From NCBI GenBank assembly GCA_014529385.2, contig CM043963.1:98471912-98535911 (forward strand): DNA of 64,000 bases, given 5' to 3'. Within the stretch, counting starts at the first letter, position 1, and each line of letters starts with the position of its first letter. Positions 59,720 to 64,000 of the stretch are shown one piece after another. The position numbers were made by a program, and so were the translations under genes. The stretch is from Adiantum capillus-veneris. Taxonomy: Eukaryota > Streptophyta > Polypodiopsida > Polypodiales > Pteridaceae. The notes below the pieces were generated by a model that did not search any database, was not told the DNA's origin, and saw only the letters and a list, made by a program, of their open reading frames with translations.

Positions 59720-59733
59720 CGCCGACTTTGACA
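59536..59733 (+). repeat. 3' LTR of element E, internally deleted
   Basis: 198 bp. Lacks about 100 bp present in the 5' LTR, including the TATA box, and has (CT)n(CA)n where the 5' LTR has (CT)n and a C run. Confidence 0.8.
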
Positions 59734-59883
59734 GGAGGGAGGTAGAGGTTCCATCCGTAGTGCAAAACCACAACGAGTAGCGAAAGGGAAAGGGGGGAAA
59801 GGGGGGGGTCCCTTTTCTGATTTTAATTTCAGAGTTGCCACGATCTTAAAAGACAGGTAGAGAGAGTTCCAACTTTGAGAAAC

Positions 59884-59927
<44 letters not shown>

Positions 59928-60393
59928 TTCAATATATTCCTATACTTGTTACTTAATGAAGTCTTTATTCTTCAAAAGGGACGTCTTCTATCTTTGTAAT
60001 GAGTGTCTTTCCACTAACCAATCAAAAAACTGTGAATTTTCAAAAGTAACTTCCTTTTTTCATTAGCAAATAGGTGAAAATTCATTATGGCCTACATAAG
60101 GCTATTGTCAGAGGAAAGAAGAGAAAGTGACATAGTATTTGAAAACATGGGGAATCACAATTAAAGAGTATATTTTTTATTTAAAGTGCGACAACAATCA
60201 ACTATTTAGTTTACAGTATATTACAAGAGCATAGAAAATAATGTTTGAAACTCAAAAGAATTGAGAAAGGGGAAAAGAAAGTGAAAAAAGAGATAGCAAA
60301 AATGTACTCGATGAGTGTTGATCTCCAAATCTAATATAAGAGGGAGAAAGATAGAGAGAAGGCATACCTAACCTATGGATGAGTGTGTGTGTA

Positions 60394-60466
<73 letters not shown>

Positions 60467-60933
60467 TCCAATTGCCATGCTTTTCTTGGCCGTAGCAACG
60501 CGCAAGTCACATACTAGTTCAAATAAAGAAACAGACATGTTGGATTCATTCAAATATTCTCCTTGTTTTGAGACTCATCCTTTTAATAATTCCTCTACAT
60601 TGGATGCAAGACAATGCATAGTTAATGACCCTCTCAAAGAAAAAGAACGAAAATAGGTTTTCCATCATTGGCTTGCCATGTGGCACTTGTCTCCCAACTT
60701 TATCCAATGGTCTACAATTTCTCCCAAGGGTTTCATGATTTAATAAGGTCTAACATAAGCCGAAAAGGTTTGCATGGCTTGGTTGATGCTCTACCTCGTT
60801 TGTGAGTAGGGCTTTATTGTAATTAGAAAAATTTGATGATCTAATTTATTATTTTAAAAAAATCCTCAACACAAGTATGCTAATTTTCTTTTTGATATAA
60901 TTATGTTTCTCTCAACAAAAAAAAAACTTACCT
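59734..60933. other. Gene-free stretch with microsatellites
   Basis: No supported gene. (GA)n at 59886-59924 and (GT)n(GA)n at 60384-60465. AT-rich otherwise. Confidence 0.7.
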
Positions 60934-61290
60934 TTGCTCATCACATGCAGCACCATCACCAAGACCCCTCACTTTGGCCTGCAAAAACGAGACCTATGTG
61001 TAGTCCTAAAAGCCATATGGGTTTCTAGGAATGAACAACTATTTCAAAAAAAGAACAGTGTCTTGCATGAAGAGCTAGTGCTAGAAACTTGCGGAACTTC
61101 TATCAAGCAGGTGAAAGTGGCTTGCCGAGAAGAAGAAGATAGGTCCTTGACAAAAATATAGCACAGTAGCGGAAATTTTGTAACATGGATTAAGGGTACG
61201 TCTAAGGTCAATGGTCTCAAATCCCTCAAGGGGCTTTGCACCCAATGAATTGACTTCTATATTATATATAATGCAGCTTAATATTTTTGC
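60934..61290 (+). pseudogene. LINE 3' fragment
   Basis: Reads LKAIWVSRNEQLFQKKN and QVKVACREEEDRSLT, the C-terminal end of a LINE ORF2. It matches, in inverted orientation, the 3' part of the LINE at 50110-50400, including the downstream TGGTCTCAAATCC. A short fragment only. Confidence 0.65.
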
Positions 61291-61480
61291 AAAAGGAGAG
61301 AACCTCCACCTGTCGAGCTCTCCAAGCATTGCACGAGCTGCACCTTCGCCACCTTTTGAGTCTTCATTGCTACGGTGTCGTCTTGCTTCCTTTTATAACT
61401 CCAATGACTTGCAAAAGCCTCGTGTTGAGAGAGAGAGAGTATACACAACATACACGTCAACTCTTGGCCGCCTGGGAGGC

Positions 61481-61874
<394 letters not shown>

Positions 61875-62123
61875 AGGGGGGACACAGTTCATAGGTTGAC
61901 TACAAGGGATATGCCCCATGGTGATAATATATGGTAGTGGTTTTTAAGTAGGATCTCAAGTAATTATGGTGCCCCGGGTAAAGAGTTGTGTGTGTGTGTT
62001 TATCTTTGCCAGAATATATGTAAAACCACCCCCAATAGGTCACGAAAGAAGGGCTAGGTCTAAGTGTGGTCTTTTGTAAAGAAAAATTAAAAAAAAAACA
62101 AGAGTACTAGAGTAACACAGTGT

Positions 62124-62126
<3 letters not shown>

Positions 62127-62215
<89 letters not shown>
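62127..62215 (+). repeat. (TG)n microsatellite beside the Penelope-like RT
   Basis: About 44 TG units, ending 36 bp before the inverted repeat at the stop of the RT gene. Confidence 0.95.
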
Positions 62216-62217
<2 letters not shown>

Positions 62218-62250
62218 CCGCCCTAACCCAGGTGCCATACACAATGGGTT

Positions 62251-62283
62251 GGTAGTAGGCCCATTGTGTATGGGCCTACTACC
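62251..62283. repeat. Perfect 13-bp inverted repeat at the RT stop codon
   Basis: GGTAGTAGGCCCA, seven bases (TTGTGTA), TGGGCCTACTACC. The minus-strand TAG of the RT (62279-62281) lies in one arm. Overlapping pairs CATACACAATGGG (62237) and CCCATTGTGTATG (62260) allow an alternative fold. Confidence 0.8.
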
Positions 62284-63900
62284 TTATTAGAGAAATGAGA
62301 TTCTCTTGTTTAAAGTGTAACCCAGGCCAACTATGCTTGGTGAGAGCATGTGTAATAATGTTGCAAACATGGTTTCTGTTAAACCCGTTAAGGCAATACT
62401 TTCTGATTAGTAGATTAACCTCCTCCCAGGCAAGAAAAGAATTAAAGAAATAATAGTAAATTAAGTGTAGCAGGCTGATACATGAGCTAATAGTAGCCTT
62501 GTGAGGCCTATTGCTATTATTTTTTATGAATTCCACAAGTGGTAGTTTCAGGGGATCTCTTTTCCAAACAAACCTTAGGTCATACCCACCGACAAACGGG
62601 ATATGAAGGGAGATAGAAAGGTTAAGGAATTGAACTGATGTGCAAAAAGACCCATTGGGTGTGATGATCTCATGTAAAGATGTGGGTTCAATTTTAAGGC
62701 AGTGAGGATAAATCTGACAAATTTTTTTGAGGAAGTCTCTATTGTTGACACTAAGTAAGTCATCCATATATCTATAGGTATGTATGAGCTGTGAAAGATT
62801 ATTTTTGCATGATTCCATGGTTTTGAGAAACCAATTGTTTTCAAAGAAAGCAAGGTAAATATGACACATAAGTGGAGAACAAAAGAATCCCATGGGGATA
62901 CCTAGGCATTGGTTGAAGCATAGACCGCCGAAAACTATAGTGCAGTTACAAAGCAGCCAGGAGATGTAATAGCAAAGCTTAGCTTCATTGGAGTGTAAGG
63001 AGTGTAGGGAGTGAGTTTTTTTTATCCACGTAGGTTTTTTGGAAAGAGAGATGTAAAAATGTTTCCTCTTTCTAGCATTGGAGAAAGCCATTTTAATCAC
63101 CTTGGCAAGAATGGTCTTAAGGCCGAGATCCCCTTCAAGGGGAATGTTTTCGTAGCATTGTGTAATGTCTGCAGTAAAAATGTGGAAGATTTGCTGAGGA
63201 AGATTAAGCGAGACTTCTGTAAAGTTTCTTGTAAGCCAAAAGGGATTGTACTGAATATGTAAGAAGTCTTGGCAGATTTTTATGTTTGGTGGCACAAATA
63301 AGCTCAAATTCGGCTAGTATAAGGTCAAGGCATAACGTAATATCCTTGGTGATATCAATAAAAATACTATTGGAAGCATCAAATATCCATCTGAACTTAT
63401 GCTTATGAATTTTATAGGTGGGAAATAATACAGGTAACTTAGTGTTCAGTATAGGGTAGCCTAGATTCCCTAAGTGTTTTGCAATATTATCGATAACTGT
63501 TTGTAGTGGAGACTTAATACTACAGAATTCCTTTCCAGATACTCAATCGTGAGCGACCTTCCAAGCAAGGTATTTGCATATAATAGTGGGACTGTTAGAG
63601 CTTTTGTCAAGCCCAACAACAAACCATTTATCAGAGATTTTTTGAAAATCAAAAGCTAGTTGAGATGTAAGCCCTGCAGGATTCATCAGAGGATAACCAT
63701 TTTCTAGGTAGTTGTGATATTTTTTGAAGGAAGCATTCCTTCACAACTTCCCTTAAGTCCGGTAGGACTGTCATCTCTAGTTGGAGAGCACTGACAAGGT
63801 CAGTGAGGCACCTTAGTATAGTTGATAGAGCAAGGTAGGGGTTTTTGGGAAAGTTAGGTATATGATTGAGCCCTTTGGCCAAGATTCTATGTATTTTAGT
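62279..63900 (-). pseudogene. Penelope-like reverse transcriptase
   Basis: A 342-codon frame (63307-62279) plus an upstream shifted part. Upstream (63640-63310): GLDKSSNSPTI, then LFPTYKIHKHKFRWIFDAS, equivalent to the LPKIHK-type motif. Main frame: FTADITQCYENIPLEG (motif A, D-x-x-x-x-Y-x-N-I-P), GIPMGFFCSPLMCHIY (motif B), YRYMDDLLSVN (catalytic pair), FLNLSIS, VWKRDPLKLPLVEF and SNRPHKATIS. The Y-x-N-I-P and the closing SN-P...K pattern fit Penelope-like elements better than LTR or LINE RT. No GIY-YIG endonuclease is seen after the RT; the frame ends at a hairpin and (TG)n. The N-terminus is cut by the window or decayed. Confidence 0.7.
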
Positions 63901-64000
63901 ATTTCCAATAATGCTAAGATCACAAGTACAAACATGTTTACCATATGCTTCAAAATTCCTGCAAAAGGTGGTAAATTGAAAGCATGTACAATGGGAAATA
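63901..64000. other. Window end, upstream part of the Penelope-like element
   Basis: No readable domain; probably the degraded N-terminal region of the same element. Confidence 0.3.

Larger units (their letters stand above)
52670..59733 (+). mobile_element. Element E, non-autonomous LTR retroelement hosting element F
   Basis: LTRs at 52670-52968 and 59536-59733, both TGTTAAAGTTTAGG ... GACTTTGACA. A perfect TGGTATCAGAGC primer site follows the left LTR. Without element F the interior is only about 1.35 kb and codes no RT, protease or integrase, so E must have been mobilised by another element. Flanks do not show a target duplication (AGTCT and GGAGG). Confidence 0.75.

Noticed and set aside
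62219-62231. CCCTAACCCA as telomere repeat next to the Penelope-like RT
   Set aside because: A single imperfect unit, no tandem CCCTAAA.
61900-62290. Hammerhead ribozyme near the Penelope-like RT
   Set aside because: I looked for the CTGATGA and GAAA core on both strands and did not find a convincing arrangement.

Overview
The window is nuclear DNA of a land plant, most likely a repeat-rich non-seed plant such as a fern; the lineage is an inference from the style of the elements, not from a marker gene. I see no intact host gene, rRNA, tRNA or CRISPR array. Almost everything is retroelement sequence, much of it nested, plus one unusual block of broken intron-containing genes (about 1.5-14.0 kb).

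Layout. (1) 1-1490 and about 14020-17187: a Ty3-type, gag-protease-only element (A, copy 1), split by a foreign block. (2) 1490-14020: the block, with genes in alternating orientation: X (+), a minus-strand gene joining a histone-H3-like fold to an Ulp1/C48-like cysteine-peptidase domain, Y (+), and the last exon of Z (-), which has a transposase-like look. Between the divergent H3-Ulp1 and Y genes is an array of TCGCG-N6-CGCGA dyads. A 5.26-kb Mutator-like insertion (20-bp TIRs, 9-bp target duplication) sits in the last exon of the H3-Ulp1 gene; skipping it restores the frame. (3) 17188-19957: A copy 2, cut off inside a (GT)n tract where it joins the LTR of element C. (4) 19958-47744: chromovirus C (minus), split in its integrase GPY/F module by (5) 21644-41276: B, a 19.6-kb Tat/Athila-like element with LTRs, PBS, PPT and TSD CCATA. 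B has gag, protease, RT, RNase H, integrase with two zinc-binding modules, a second retropepsin after integrase, a roughly 1,130-codon coiled-coil ORF before the 3' LTR, and a 24-bp palindrome recurring at about 285-bp steps in both leaders. (6) 47745-48940: fragment of gypsy element D with a foldback. (7) 50110-52660: decayed LINE (minus). (8) 52670-59733: non-autonomous LTR element E, carrying inside it (9) 53901-59118: a complete copia element F (minus, TSD GTCAC). (10) 59734-64000: compound microsatellites, a LINE fragment and a Penelope-like RT (minus) next to a (TG)n array.

Decay pattern: many coding frames are broken mainly by in-frame stops, and two can be shown by A copy 1/copy 2 comparison to be CGA to TGA, as expected from cytosine methylation and deamination. 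The best candidates for something undescribed are the H3-Ulp1 gene block with its dyad array, and the architecture of element B.
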